This document shows, piece by piece, positions 1-6,244 of a stretch of DNA of 22,220 nucleotides (position 1 is its first letter; the number at the start of each line of letters is the position of its first letter). Source of the DNA: an uncultured Blautia sp. (lineage in GTDB: Bacteria > Bacillota > Clostridia > Lachnospirales > Lachnospiraceae); the NCBI GenBank assembly GCA_900541985.1, contig UQLX01000037.1, positions 1 to 22,220 on the forward strand. The letters run 5' to 3'. Under the pieces are notes generated by a model that ran no database searches, was not told the origin of the DNA, and saw only the letters and a list, made by a program, of their open reading frames with translations. The translations under genes and the position numbers were made by a program.

Positions 1-51
1 CTATGAAGTATTACCCTCATAGCGTGATGTTTGTGCGTCAACGTGTCGCAC
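1..51 (-). mobile_element. 5' end of a probable group II intron interrupting virB4 (truncated by window edge)
   Basis: Reading leftward on the minus strand, the VirB4 coding sequence is in frame through the residues ENIF and then meets GTGCGAC at position 51. This fits the GUGYG 5' end of group II introns. In intact VirB4-family proteins this point is usually followed by ENSDF-like residues, so the exon break fits. The 51 bases that follow are not coding (a stop falls at 38-40) and hold short stems: GTGCG with CGCAC, and CTATGA with TCATAG around a 10-nt loop at 1-22. The catalytic RNA, any maturase ORF and exon 2 would lie to the left of the window. An IS or an assembly join is the alternative. 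Confidence 0.6.
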
Positions 52-2275
52 CAAAAATGTTCTCAATCTCACGGCTTGCAAGAAGATCCTTAATATTCTG
101 GGTGATACCGGTCGGGATACCTCCCCATTTACGGAACCTCTTCCAAATCTCCACACTGTAGGCTGCCGTCTGCTCTTCCTTTAAAAGCAGATGGAACTCA
201 TCAATATAGTACCGGGTCGATTTATGGGCGGAACGGTTGACCGTTACCCTGTTCCATACCTGGTCCTGGACGATGAGCATCCCGATCTTTTTCAGCTGTT
301 TTCCCAGCTCCTTAATGTCAAAGCAGACAATCCGGTTATTGATATCCACGTTTGTACGGTGGTTGAACACATTCAATGAACCGATAACATAAATTTCCAG
401 TGCGGTTGCCAGCCGCTGTGCCTCCGGTTCATCCTGCCCACGGAGCAGGTCATACAGATCCTGAAGGATCGGCATCTTCTCCGGTACCGGATCGGAAAGA
501 TATTCCTGATATACAAGACGCACGCACCGGTCAATGATGGTCTTTTCCACCGGTTCCAGACCGCTCTTTCCTCCCACGATCAGCTCACAAAGAGACAAAA
601 TAAAATCCGATTTCAGTGATAACGGATTATCCTCCTCGGAATAGTTAAGGTTTAAGTCCATCGGGTTGATATACTGGGTCGATACCGGGGAGATACGGAC
701 TACCTGCCCATGCAGTGCCTGCACCAGCGGGTAATACTCTGCTTCCGGGTCGCAGATGATAATGTCATCTTCCGTAATGAGGAAGCAGTTTGTAATCTCT
801 CTTTTTGCGGAAAAGGATTTCCCGGAACCCGGAGTACCTAAAATTAATCCGTTGGGGTTCTTTAACCTTTTCCTGTCTACCATGATCATGTTGTTGGACA
901 ACGCATTCAGACCATAATAAAGGGCTTCCCCTCCCTGGAACAGTTCCTGTGTCGTAAATGGCACAAAGATTGCTGTTGCCGAGGTGGTAAGCCCACGCTG
1001 GATTTCGATTCTGTTTACTCCCAACGGGATACAGGACATCAGTCCCGCTTCCTGCTGGTAATCCAAAGGACGCAGGGAACAGTTATACTTCTGTGCGATG
1101 CCCTGCACCTGGAAAATGTTGTTGTCCAGTTTCTGCCTTTTCTTTGCCGTATTCATCACAAGGACGGTGACAAGGAACATCCTCTCATTCCTGGACTGGA
1201 GGTCTTCCAGAAGATTTTTCGCTTCTTCTCCATAGGTCACAAGGTCGGACGGCAGCACATCCATGTCATAACCGGAGCGTACTGCCCGCTTCTGCTCCTC
1301 AATCTTCATCTTGTCCAAATCAGAGATTTTGCACTTGATCATTTTGATGGCAGAGGTCTGGTCAATGGACTGGATATGGATATTCACATTGATACTCTCA
1401 TCCACATCCAGAAAATCCGCCAGCATTCGGTCAGTCAGTTCGGGTGCGAGGATCTGCAGGTAGCTGACGCTTCCCAGTGTCTTTCCCATCATAAAGGAAG
1501 AATTCTTTGAGAAGTGAAAGGATGTCGGTGCGATAAAATCCTTTGTCTTAAGCCCCGTCTGTGGAAGCATCTTATAATTGAACCGAAACGGCTCGATCCT
1601 GTCCTGGTTGAACACATGGTACATAATCTCAAGACGCTCCACCCCGTTCAATGGATGAGCCTGTGCCCCAAGCACTTTAAAGTTGTTGAGGATATCTGCC
1701 TCAATCCGCTCAAGCCTAGGTCTTGCCACCTTTAAGCTCTCCGCTTCAATCCCGAACGTGATATACTTTGTCTTCACCAGACCATTATTTCCTTTGGACA
1801 GCTGGTTTTTTAACATCGTCCGGTATTCTTCCCGGATCTCGTTGAAATCATCGTTCTGGTCCGGAATATCAATGCTCTTTTCAAACTCTGCCACATCCAC
1901 CTGCTGGTTAATAAAAGACAGCTGCACACTGATGGACGAGTCAAAGTAATTCAGGAAATCACAGTAATTTTCAAAGATCGTGGTCTTATCCTCATTCAGG
2001 GCAAGCTGGTAATTGATATCGTAAAACTGTACGGTTTTGGAAAAAAAGTTCTTCGATACCTGGCAGATGCCATCCGCAAACATCCGCTGGTACGGGATGC
2101 TCTGCCGGGCAGTATGGGGAATGTTCTTCTGCCGTTTCCTTTCTTTCTCCTGTTTCTTCCTAAGCTTTTCCTTTTCCCTTTCCTTTTTGTCGTTTCTTTT
2201 TCTTCTTTCCTGACGGTTTTTTCTTGCCGCCGCCTCCAGGCACTGCTGCTGTGCCTGTTTCTTCTTTTTTGCCAT
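38..2275 (-). CDS. virB4: VirB4-type conjugation ATPase, 3' end interrupted
   Basis: Energy-providing ATPase of the ICE type IV secretion channel, expected at the inner face of the membrane. Walker A GTPGSGKS is at residues 480-487 and the Walker B region YYIDEFHLLL has its acidic pair at 692-693, followed by the family segment GITQNIKDLL. The first 50 residues are very rich in Lys, Arg and Glu. I chose ATG at 2275 because AGGAGG lies 9-10 bases upstream; a GTG nine bases earlier sits too close to that site. Genuine exon sequence runs from 2275 to 52. The last few codons and the stop at 38 belong to the probable intron, so about the last 60-100 residues expected for the family are missing here. 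The gene overlaps the upstream PrgI gene by 116 bp. Confidence 0.9.
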   Translation of the reverse strand: MAKKKKQAQQQCLEAAARKNRQERRKRNDKKEREKEKLRKKQEKERKRQKNIPHTARQSIPYQRMFADGICQVSKNFFSKTVQFYDINYQLALNEDKTTIFENYCDFLNYFDSSISVQLSFINQQVDVAEFEKSIDIPDQNDDFNEIREEYRTMLKNQLSKGNNGLVKTKYITFGIEAESLKVARPRLERIEADILNNFKVLGAQAHPLNGVERLEIMYHVFNQDRIEPFRFNYKMLPQTGLKTKDFIAPTSFHFSKNSSFMMGKTLGSVSYLQILAPELTDRMLADFLDVDESINVNIHIQSIDQTSAIKMIKCKISDLDKMKIEEQKRAVRSGYDMDVLPSDLVTYGEEAKNLLEDLQSRNERMFLVTVLVMNTAKKRQKLDNNIFQVQGIAQKYNCSLRPLDYQQEAGLMSCIPLGVNRIEIQRGLTTSATAIFVPFTTQELFQGGEALYYGLNALSNNMIMVDRKRLKNPNGLILGTPGSGKSFSAKREITNCFLITEDDIIICDPEAEYYPLVQALHGQVVRISPVSTQYINPMDLNLNYSEEDNPLSLKSDFILSLCELIVGGKSGLEPVEKTIIDRCVRLVYQEYLSDPVPEKMPILQDLYDLLRGQDEPEAQRLATALEIYVIGSLNVFNHRTNVDINNRIVCFDIKELGKQLKKIGMLIVQDQVWNRVTVNRSAHKSTRYYIDEFHLLLKEEQTAAYSVEIWKRFRKWGGIPTGITQNIKDLLASREIENIFGATR

Positions 2276-2621
2276 CCGGCACACCCTCCTTCTTTACGAG
2301 GGAATCCACCGCCTGATAGAAATTCTCCGTCTTGTATGGGCGTTTCGCCGGACAGAGGAATTTCTGACGGATGATATTTCCCATCACTTTTTCAAAAGGG
2401 AGACCGTCTTTTTCATACATTGCCATAAAGAAAAATGGCAGCATGACAGTTACCATAAAGATCGCTGACACACTGGAACCAAGGGGTTTCTTTGCCAGCA
2501 AGTATAACGGGACTCCCACTACTGCGGCAAGAGAAAAAAAGATCAGCTGCCGCTTTGTCAGGTTCAATGCTACTTTTGTCTTGACCTTTGTAAGGTCTTT
2601 GGGTACTGGTACATATGCCAT
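2160..2621 (-). CDS. PrgI-family T4SS membrane protein
   Basis: A 153-residue protein starting MAYVPVPKDLTKVK, a typical PrgI-family beginning. Two hydrophobic segments (about residues 27-42 and 50-70) are followed by the soluble stretch GLPFEKVMGNIIRQKF. It is a small integral membrane component that sits directly upstream of VirB4 in Firmicutes conjugation modules. The ATG at 2621 is preceded by AGGAG at suitable spacing; the longer reading frame to 2747 lies inside the upstream gene and has no such site. The C-terminus is a low-complexity tail rich in Lys, Gly and Pro that overlaps the first 116 bp of virB4 in another frame. Confidence 0.85.
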   Translation of the reverse strand: MAYVPVPKDLTKVKTKVALNLTKRQLIFFSLAAVVGVPLYLLAKKPLGSSVSAIFMVTVMLPFFFMAMYEKDGLPFEKVMGNIIRQKFLCPAKRPYKTENFYQAVDSLVKKEGVPDGKKEETGTAAVPGGGGKKKPSGKKKKKRQKGKGKGKA

Positions 2622-2649
2622 AGGTAGTACTCCTTTCTTTTCCTGCCCA

Positions 2650-3519
2650 TCAGTGGGCATTGAATATTGATTTACTGAGGCTTCCGGTCTTAAACAGTGA
2701 AAATGCCAGTACGACCGTATATGCCGCCACTGAAAACATTGCCCCATGCAGGTTCGTGGATATGGTCATCGCATTGACCAGTACGGAATATATACCGACA
2801 CAGACCAGCATGAAGAATCCCTGAAATGCCAGGGCGAACAAGCCTTTCAAATAGTTGTTCCCGATATTGCCCCATTCCTTATTGGTCATGGTGGCAAACG
2901 GGATCGGTGCCACGGAAGTATAAAGGTAGATCTCAATCATCCTGCCATACATGATCACCGTGATAATCACGGAGAGGATGCTCATGGTAAGGCTGATGAG
3001 AAGTGTTTCCATTGCCAGTAAAAACAGTTCCCCGATCTCCATGTCTTCCAGAGATTCTGTCAGGGTAGCAATGGCGGCAGAAGCATCCACCGCCGTACTT
3101 CCGGAGATCACACCGGCTGCACCATTTACGATGTGCTGCCCCACATCAAATACCGCCATTGTAATATTAAATGTGTTCGTCACAAGGTAAATCGCCACAT
3201 ATGCCTTAAAGATCCAGAGGAAAATGTTGTAGGTTTCAAACTCATGGAAGTTATTCTTCTGTGTGACCATCGTGATCAGCTCATAACAAAGCACGAACGT
3301 GATGATCAGACCGGCGATGGGCACGATCACCGTCTGGGACAGGTTCTGGATGAGGTTAAAAACCCCTGCGTTCCATCCCTGCGGGGTCTGCCCGACCTGA
3401 CTGGCAATCGTTCCCACCTTATCATTGACCTCCACAAACATCCCTTCCAGACCATTCTGGATCATCCCGATAAGGATCTCCTTGATGGCTTCCGTGATTC
3501 GTTCGATAATGGTGTTCAT
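2650..3519 (-). CDS. TrbL/VirB6-like conjugal transfer membrane protein
   Basis: A 289-residue polytopic membrane protein. An amphipathic N-terminus (IIERITEAIKEILIGMIQNGLEGMF) is followed by about six hydrophobic segments, including VIVPIAGLIITFVLCYELITM near residue 65 and LLISLTMSILSVIITVIMYGRM near 175. Between the last helices comes the loop APIPFATMTNKEWGNIGNNYLKGLFALAFQGFF, characteristic of TrbL/VirB6-type proteins of Gram-positive ICEs. It would form the inner-membrane part of the mating channel. It lies between maff2 and the PrgI gene, the usual order in these elements. The ATG at 3519 follows GGGGTAATGG, a modest binding site. The ICE genes are closely packed, so one transcript is likely; that transcript is now cut by the element inserted in maff2. 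Confidence 0.8.
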   Translation of the reverse strand: MNTIIERITEAIKEILIGMIQNGLEGMFVEVNDKVGTIASQVGQTPQGWNAGVFNLIQNLSQTVIVPIAGLIITFVLCYELITMVTQKNNFHEFETYNIFLWIFKAYVAIYLVTNTFNITMAVFDVGQHIVNGAAGVISGSTAVDASAAIATLTESLEDMEIGELFLLAMETLLISLTMSILSVIITVIMYGRMIEIYLYTSVAPIPFATMTNKEWGNIGNNYLKGLFALAFQGFFMLVCVGIYSVLVNAMTISTNLHGAMFSVAAYTVVLAFSLFKTGSLSKSIFNAH

Positions 3520-3530
3520 CCATTACCCCA

Positions 3531-3605
3531 TTAACCGAACAGTGTTGCCAGCTGGGGAATCAGGGTAGTTCCCAGCAGCATGATTCCTGCTCCTGCCATG
3601 AGCTG
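3531..3605 (-). pseudogene. maff2: maff2 3' fragment (disrupted by IME insertion)
   Basis: Twenty-four codons and a stop encode QLMAGAGIMLLGTTLIPQLATLFG, the C-terminal half of the small two-helix Maff2 membrane protein found between the coupling protein and TrbL/VirB6 in Firmicutes ICEs. It has no start of its own. Its 5' partner is at 22139-22164. Joining the two pieces at the shared CA restores an uninterrupted reading frame across the motif GAKSQGIKQLMAGAG. It ends 12 bases before the TrbL-like gene, so translation of that gene may normally depend on Maff2. Confidence 0.85.
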
Positions 3606-3623
3606 TATAATGCCAAATATGAG
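3604..3623 (-). other. attR-side junction of the IME (element half-site)
   Basis: On the minus strand the element ends with CTCATA, TTT, GGCATTA and TA, followed by the shared dinucleotide CA (plus-strand 3605-3604) and then maff2 (CAG CTC ATG). The GGCATTA and CTCATA blocks are the exact reverse complements, at the same distances from CA, of those at the right junction (22121-22140). The only bases shared directly at both crossover points are CA, as expected for a large serine recombinase with a 2-nt core. Confidence 0.85.
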
Positions 3624-3669
3624 AAAATTTTTGCCCGAATGGGCTTGAAATTGATAAAAAAATGATAGA

Positions 3670-5367
3670 TTAGAAATATCTTATGGAGCTGGAACCTCTT
3701 TCGATGGTTCCAAGCTCCGGTATTGGACTTAAATTAAAATGAATTTCCATTTCCACCGCATGGGAATTGTTGCTTTCATCATCCTGCGGCTCTGAAATAA
3801 CAATCTTGCTGATCAGCCGGTTCAGTATATTGGCATCCAGTTCTGTGATGTCTGTATAGCTGCCTATATCTTCTGCCCACTGTTGAGACTGGGCATCCAG
3901 CTTTTCTTCTGCATCCAGCAGTTTCTGATTTTTTACAAGCTCCTGTTTGATCTCAGACTGCTCTTTCTGTGTTTTCTCCAGCATCTTATCAAAAGTAGCT
4001 TCTGAAATCTTTTCACTGATCAGGTCATCATAAAGGCGGGCAATCAACCGGTCAAGTGACTCCAGCCTGTCTTTCTGTTTCGCTGCCAGTTTTTCAATAC
4101 TGTCCCTGTGATCCTGTTCGTCCTCATAGCAAAGTTCCCGGACACGTTCTTCCATATCCTCACATCCGCCGACGGCAATTCTGGCACATTCACGGATTTT
4201 GGAAAGTACTGCATCGTACAGATCATCTGCATCCACCCGATGCTGGCTGCAGTGTGCTTTTCCCTTGTGGATGTAAGTGGAACAGCTGTAGATCTCACGT
4301 GGGTCTTTGCTGTTGGTTTTGCGGATGGTTAATGCCCCTCCGCACTCCGCACAGCGAAGCAGTCCCGCAAAAATGCTGTATTCCCCGGTGGTATTCTGCC
4401 TTTTCCTTGATTTTATTTTCGCCTGTACCAGTTCAAAGGTATCCCTTGAAATAATCGGTTCATGGGTATCTTCCACTGTGATCCATTCATCCGGTGCCTT
4501 GTCTCCCTGTGAGCCGATTTTAAACCGGTAATACCTCTTCTGGGATGCCATATCCCCACAGTAGACCGGATTCCGGAGCAAGTCTTTCAGGTACGATTCA
4601 TCCCAGACATATTTCCCGTTTTCCGGGTCTTTCTGCTCCCATTTGGTGTAATAAGTACGGTTTCCCCGTTTCCGGTGCCACCATGACGGGCAAGGGACTT
4701 TCTGGCGCTCCAGCTCCCGGGAAATATAATTGATTCCCCGTCCGTCCACCGCCCACTGGAAGATCTTCCTGACAATGGGTGCCGTCTCCTCATCTATCAG
4801 GAGATGCCCTTTTTCGTCCGGATCTTTTAAATACCCCAAAGGCGGAACCACACCGGTAAACTTGCCTTTCGTTGCCTGCAGATGGTAAGAAGCATGTACT
4901 TTCTTGGAAATATCCCTTGAATACATCTCATTCAGTACGTTCTTAAATGGAGCGATCTCATTATCCCCGGCATATGTGTCAACGTTATCATACAGTGCCA
5001 CATACCGGACACCATGCTTCGGGAAAAATTCTTCCATCAGATACCCCGTCTGTACGTGGTTCCTTCCCAGACGGCTCTGGTCTTTCGTGATTACCAGATT
5101 GACCAGGCCTTTTTCACATGCCTGCAAAAGCCTCTGTAAATCCGGACGTTCCGTGTTCAATCCGGTATACCCATCATCCTGAAATACCCCTACAATCTGC
5201 CATCCCTGCGAATTGCAGTAATTCGTCAGGATATCCCTCTGGTTGGAAATACTGGCACTCTCGCCATTCAGTTCATCATCCTTGGAAAGCCTGCAGTAAA
5301 TACCGACTCTCCATGTATCACAGTTTTCTTTTCGTCTGCTGTTTTGATACATCATTGCGTTGTTCAT
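3670..5367 (-). CDS. Large serine recombinase (integrase/excisionase of the IME)
   Basis: A 565-residue TnpX-type recombinase that would cut and rejoin DNA at attL/attR and attB/attP. The N-terminal resolvase domain has YCRLSKDD with nucleophile Ser28 and the helper segment KDQSRLGRN (residues 95-103). It is followed by the recombinase DNA-binding domain (GYLKDPDEKGHL, then LRNPVYCGDMASQKR), a zinc ribbon (CAECGG then YSCSTYIHKGKAHCSQHRV), a long coiled coil (EDMEERVREL onward) and a C-terminal segment like DUF4368. ATG at 5367 is chosen because GGAGG precedes it by 6 bases; a GTG at 5391 has no such site. The gene ends about 50 bp from the attR crossover, the standard position for an integrase. 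No separate excisionase gene is visible. Confidence 0.95.
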   Translation of the reverse strand: MNNAMMYQNSRRKENCDTWRVGIYCRLSKDDELNGESASISNQRDILTNYCNSQGWQIVGVFQDDGYTGLNTERPDLQRLLQACEKGLVNLVITKDQSRLGRNHVQTGYLMEEFFPKHGVRYVALYDNVDTYAGDNEIAPFKNVLNEMYSRDISKKVHASYHLQATKGKFTGVVPPLGYLKDPDEKGHLLIDEETAPIVRKIFQWAVDGRGINYISRELERQKVPCPSWWHRKRGNRTYYTKWEQKDPENGKYVWDESYLKDLLRNPVYCGDMASQKRYYRFKIGSQGDKAPDEWITVEDTHEPIISRDTFELVQAKIKSRKRQNTTGEYSIFAGLLRCAECGGALTIRKTNSKDPREIYSCSTYIHKGKAHCSQHRVDADDLYDAVLSKIRECARIAVGGCEDMEERVRELCYEDEQDHRDSIEKLAAKQKDRLESLDRLIARLYDDLISEKISEATFDKMLEKTQKEQSEIKQELVKNQKLLDAEEKLDAQSQQWAEDIGSYTDITELDANILNRLISKIVISEPQDDESNNSHAVEMEIHFNLSPIPELGTIERGSSSIRYF

Positions 5368-5394
5368 CTGATACCTCCGTTCCTTTCGCACATC

Positions 5395-5577
5395 CTACGC
5401 AGATTTCAGATTACTGAACTCATGTTCATTATAATCCTTATCTTTCATTTTTGCAAGATAATCTTTCCTTTTCGTTTCCTTTATTTTCTGTGCGATCACC
5501 TCTGCAAAGACCTGCGAAGCATCCTGATCGCCATCAAAAAACACCTTGATATTTACAATCTTATTTTTCGCTGCCAT
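5395..5577 (-). CDS. Small TnpW-like protein upstream of the recombinase
   Basis: A 60-residue protein starting MAAKNKIVNIKVFFDGDQDAS, ending 27 bp before the recombinase start and so probably co-transcribed with it. The ATG at 5577 follows GGAGGGG. It reads as a beta strand (IVNIKVFFDG) then an amphipathic helix (SQVFAEVIAQKIKE) and a charged tail. This resembles the short TnpW-type proteins of Tn4451-like elements, but only in general pattern. A role in recombination control is guessed from position. Confidence 0.5.
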   Translation of the reverse strand: MAAKNKIVNIKVFFDGDQDASQVFAEVIAQKIKETKRKDYLAKMKDKDYNEHEFSNLKSA

Positions 5578-5601
5578 AAAAATCCCCTCCATTTTCTGCA
5601 T

Positions 5602-5640
5602 AAAAAAAGCAGCTCACCCATATTTCATAGGCTAACTGCT
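5602..5640 (-). terminator. Hairpin plus T-run upstream of the TnpW-like gene (terminator or attenuator)
   Basis: On the minus strand AGCAG (5640-5636) pairs with CTGCT (5612-5608), with partial pairing inside, and is followed by seven T. It lies about 25 bases before the start of the TnpW-like gene. It could therefore end transcripts from upstream or act as an attenuator for the recombinase operon. Confidence 0.45.
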
Positions 5641-5721
5641 CAATCACTGGCTACATATTTTTTTCTTAATCAAATAATCTCCGACGGATTTATGAAAATA
5701 TAATGAATTTTCGATTTTTCG

Positions 5722-5750
5722 TTGATAAAAAATCAGATTAGTGGTACATT
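5722..5750 (+). promoter_or_regulatory. Promoter of the antisense antitoxin RNA
   Basis: TTGATA at 5722-5727 and TACATT at 5745-5750 are separated by exactly 17 bases, with TG just before the -10 element. The direction is toward the plus-strand RNA facing the toxin gene. The start is expected near 5757. Confidence 0.6.
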
Positions 5751-5756
5751 AGATAT

Positions 5757-5788
5757 AGAAAGAGCACCCACTCCAAAGTGGATGCCTC
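5757..5788 (-). terminator. Terminator of the toxin mRNA
   Basis: On the minus strand GAGGCATCCACT (5788-5777) pairs with AGTGGGTGCTC (5772-5762), with one bulge and one G-U pair, followed by TTTCT. This is the same DNA as the first stem of the antisense RNA. Confidence 0.5.
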
Positions 5789-5818
5789 TCGAGATGGTTA
5801 TTTGTCCTTACGGACACC

Positions 5819-5851
5819 GCCTATCCTGTTGGCCGACAGGATAGGCATTTT
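5819..5851 (+). terminator. Strong intrinsic terminator of the antisense RNA
   Basis: GCCTATCCTGT (5819-5829) pairs perfectly with ACAGGATAGGC (5836-5846) around a 6-nt loop, followed by ATTTTTATTT. The tail overlaps the toxin stop codon region. Confidence 0.85.
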
Positions 5852-5967
5852 TATTTCTTCTTGTGCTTTCTGTCAAGAAAGGCAAGAAACGCAACAATCA
5901 AGCTGCCAAAGGCAATCAACAAAGTCAATATGCCGATGACAAGAGACAAAATCTCATAAGCTGTCAT
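5851..5967 (-). CDS. Holin-like type I toxin peptide (38 aa)
   Basis: The short gene encodes MTAYEILSLVIGILTLL..., one long hydrophobic helix followed by the charged tail LDRKHKKK. This is the pattern of the putative holin-like toxin family (TxpA/BsrG-type), which inserts into and damages the cell's own membrane. The ATG at 5967 follows GGGAGG (5982-5977). The upstream leader contains CCTCCC (6033-6028), which can pair with that site and hold the full-length mRNA inactive, as in related toxins. A convergent RNA with its own promoter and terminator lies opposite the mRNA 3' end. Its likely role is stabilising the element against loss. Confidence 0.85.
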   Translation of the reverse strand: MTAYEILSLVIGILTLLIAFGSLIVAFLAFLDRKHKKK

Positions 5968-6083
5968 AATCACGCACCTCCCTTCCTTTTTATTCCGTCA
6001 CCATAAAGGCTTCGGTCTGTAAGGTTCGGGAGGCTACCACCCCGTCATGGGTAACTCTTCCATGGCATTTCTGCCACGGAATT

Positions 6084-6112
6084 ATCATACCATCAATATC
6101 CAATGTTTTCAA
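6084..6112 (-). promoter_or_regulatory. Toxin gene promoter with a 5' stem-loop in its leader
   Basis: On the minus strand TTGAAA (6112-6107) and TATGAT (6089-6084) are separated by 17 bases. The start would fall near 6077. Almost at that point the RNA can fold CCGTGGCA (6079-6072), GAAA loop, TGCCATGG (6067-6060), an 8-bp stem capping the 5' end. The anti-Shine-Dalgarno CCTCCC follows at 6033-6028. Confidence 0.65.
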
Positions 6113-6244
6113 TTATAATCTGCCACATTTCCCCATAAGCAGACAGCCATCTCTCCTGTCTGTCATGCAAAAATGTTTTAGTGGCAGAGTGGCAGGCTTT
6201 AAGGTATCTATAAAATCCTGCCCTTAAACCAAAAATCCTGCCAC
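6113..6244. other. Intergenic hairpins after the primase-helicase gene
   Basis: No gene is visible. A two-part stem directly follows the stop codon at 6245: GTGGCAGG (6189-6196) with CCTGCCAC (6237-6244), and inside it TTTAAGG (6198-6204) with CCTTAAA (6222-6228). A second stem pairs CAGACAG with CTGTCTG near 6141-6164. Neither has a long T-run. They probably end or stabilise the mobilization transcript. Confidence 0.45.

Larger units (their letters stand above)
5757..5852 (+). ncRNA. Antisense RNA antitoxin of a type I toxin-antitoxin locus
   Basis: About 95 nt from the promoter at 5722-5750 to the terminator hairpin at 5819-5846. It has three stems: GAGCACCCACT with AGTGGATGCCTC (5762-5788), GTCC-TTAC-GGAC (5804-5815), and the terminator. 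It is complementary to the 3' part of the convergent toxin mRNA and stops at the toxin stop codon. This matches the RatA/SR4 layout, in which the antisense RNA pairs with the toxin mRNA tail to trigger decay or block translation. Confidence 0.65.

Noticed and set aside
2746..3534. Plus-strand open frames opposite the TrbL-like gene
   Set aside because: They have no ribosome binding sites, carry odd His/Asp-rich compositions and mirror a well-supported membrane protein on the other strand.
3633..3644. GCCC-GAAT-GGGC hairpin after the recombinase gene as a terminator
   Set aside because: The stem has only four pairs and on the minus strand is followed by AAAAATTTT rather than a T-run at once; too weak to list as a terminator.
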